From assembly GCF_029633865.1 (NCBI RefSeq), contig NC_079230.1:33663150-33727149 (forward strand): a DNA stretch of 64,000 nt, in the 5' to 3' direction. How positions within the stretch are numbered: the stretch's first letter is position 1; each line of letters begins with the position of its first letter. The translations under genes and the position numbers were made by a program. The notes below the pieces were generated by a model that saw only the letters and a program-made list of their open reading frames with translations, ran no database searches and had not been told where the DNA came from. The stretch comes from Lampris incognitus. Taxonomy: Eukaryota > Chordata > Actinopteri > Lampriformes > Lampridae. Of this stretch, positions 63,361 through 64,000 are shown piece after piece.

Positions 63361-64000
63361 TAGTGAGTTGGAGAGCAGAAGAGGATCTGAGAGTGCGGGA
63401 GGGCGCATTCATGTTGGCACATTCATTGACTTTAGATAGTCAGTGAATGTGCATTTTAAATGTTAAGAGGAGTCGGGGGACGTTTCACACTGATGTCCTG
63501 TGGGACACGACTATGACAATGCTATGGTCCAGCTATTTGTTGTATACAATGAAAGAATACCAATTCAAATATTTGGACCATATTTTACAAACTTTCATCT
63601 CGTGAGCATTGAAATAATGGAAGTATAATGTGCCAAAAGCATTATGTGTATTCACTTCAGTTATAAAGTGACAGGGGACAGCCATGTATGCCTCCATACT
63701 CACCAAGGTCCGAAATGTGCGTTGTGAAACTTGAGAGGCATTTTTCAACGAGAGTTAAAATGTGGTCTCGCACATTGTTGTGCTTCAGAGACAGGGCGTG
63801 TGAAAACCTGGAGTGTTTGGGTATAGCGTGGTTGGACTTCATCTTCATTAATTCTGAAGCCTTCGGCTACATTACTGGGTCTCATACCCATAGTGGTGAA
63901 CTCTACTATGGCATCTGTTGTGTCTCTTTCTGTTCTCCGTTACTGGCTTTTGGAACTGTAGGGTCTGCTGTGTAGTTTTGGGTGTGGTTGAGGATGTTGA
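63361..64000. other. No gene recognised
   Basis: Open frames on both strands around 63,530-63,975 have no known motif. Nothing further is supported to the window edge. Confidence 0.4.

Overview
This window is vertebrate, most probably teleost, nuclear DNA. One recognisable host gene, the 3' half of ap1s1 (AP-1 clathrin adaptor sigma-1A), occupies the first 6.7 kb on the + strand. Its coding exons have consensus splice sites and its C-terminus matches the vertebrate protein. Almost everything else is transposable-element or simple-repeat sequence of families typical of fish: Tc1, RTE, L1, Ty3/Gypsy, hAT with a BED-finger/ZBED-type transposase, tRNA-type SINE, and CATC-tailed repeats.

Layout. 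1-6.7 kb: three ap1s1 exons (747-855, 6295-6432, 6646-6693). The long intron between the first two carries a Tc1 5' remnant, a dead non-LTR RT fragment, a tiny RTE tail flanked by a 16-bp target-site duplication (TSD), and one apparently intact Tc1 transposon (4497-6138). 6.7-10.7 kb: GT repeat, 12-bp minisatellite, a tRNA-type SINE and a 220-bp hAT MITE. 10.7-16.6 kb: two RTE retrotransposons head to tail on the - strand; the second lacks an open pol frame only because of one nonsense codon. 17.6-28.1 kb: four broken Ty3/Gypsy elements (A-, H+, B-, I+) butted together. 28.1-28.5 kb: an unidentified ORF.

29.2-56.2 kb is the main structure. A ZBED-type hAT element, ended by CAG-type inverted repeats and a near-perfect 8-bp TSD, is split over 27 kb by nested insertions. 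On one side sits an L1 element (9-bp TSD), itself broken by Gypsy C (which holds two further LTR insertions), by a solo LTR of the same C family, and by Gypsy D. On the other side sits Gypsy F, whose gag is split by Gypsy E (5-bp TSD), whose gag is in turn split by Gypsy G. This gives four levels: hAT, F, E, G. F still has a 1,250-codon uninterrupted gag-pol frame.

56.2-64 kb: a probable split LTR, five perfect 14-bp repeats, a CpG-rich stretch with CCAAT and E-box motifs that could be a host promoter, a G-quadruplex-prone tract, a 2.55-kb array of 17-bp repeats (59.41-61.97 kb), and an inverted pair of CATC-tailed repeats. No CRISPR, operon or other prokaryotic feature is present. No rRNA or functional tRNA gene was recognised. 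Element names A to I are local labels only. I found no clearly new biological system; the best leads are the datable nested cluster, the young but catalytically altered Gypsy E, and the intact Tc1 and Gypsy F frames.
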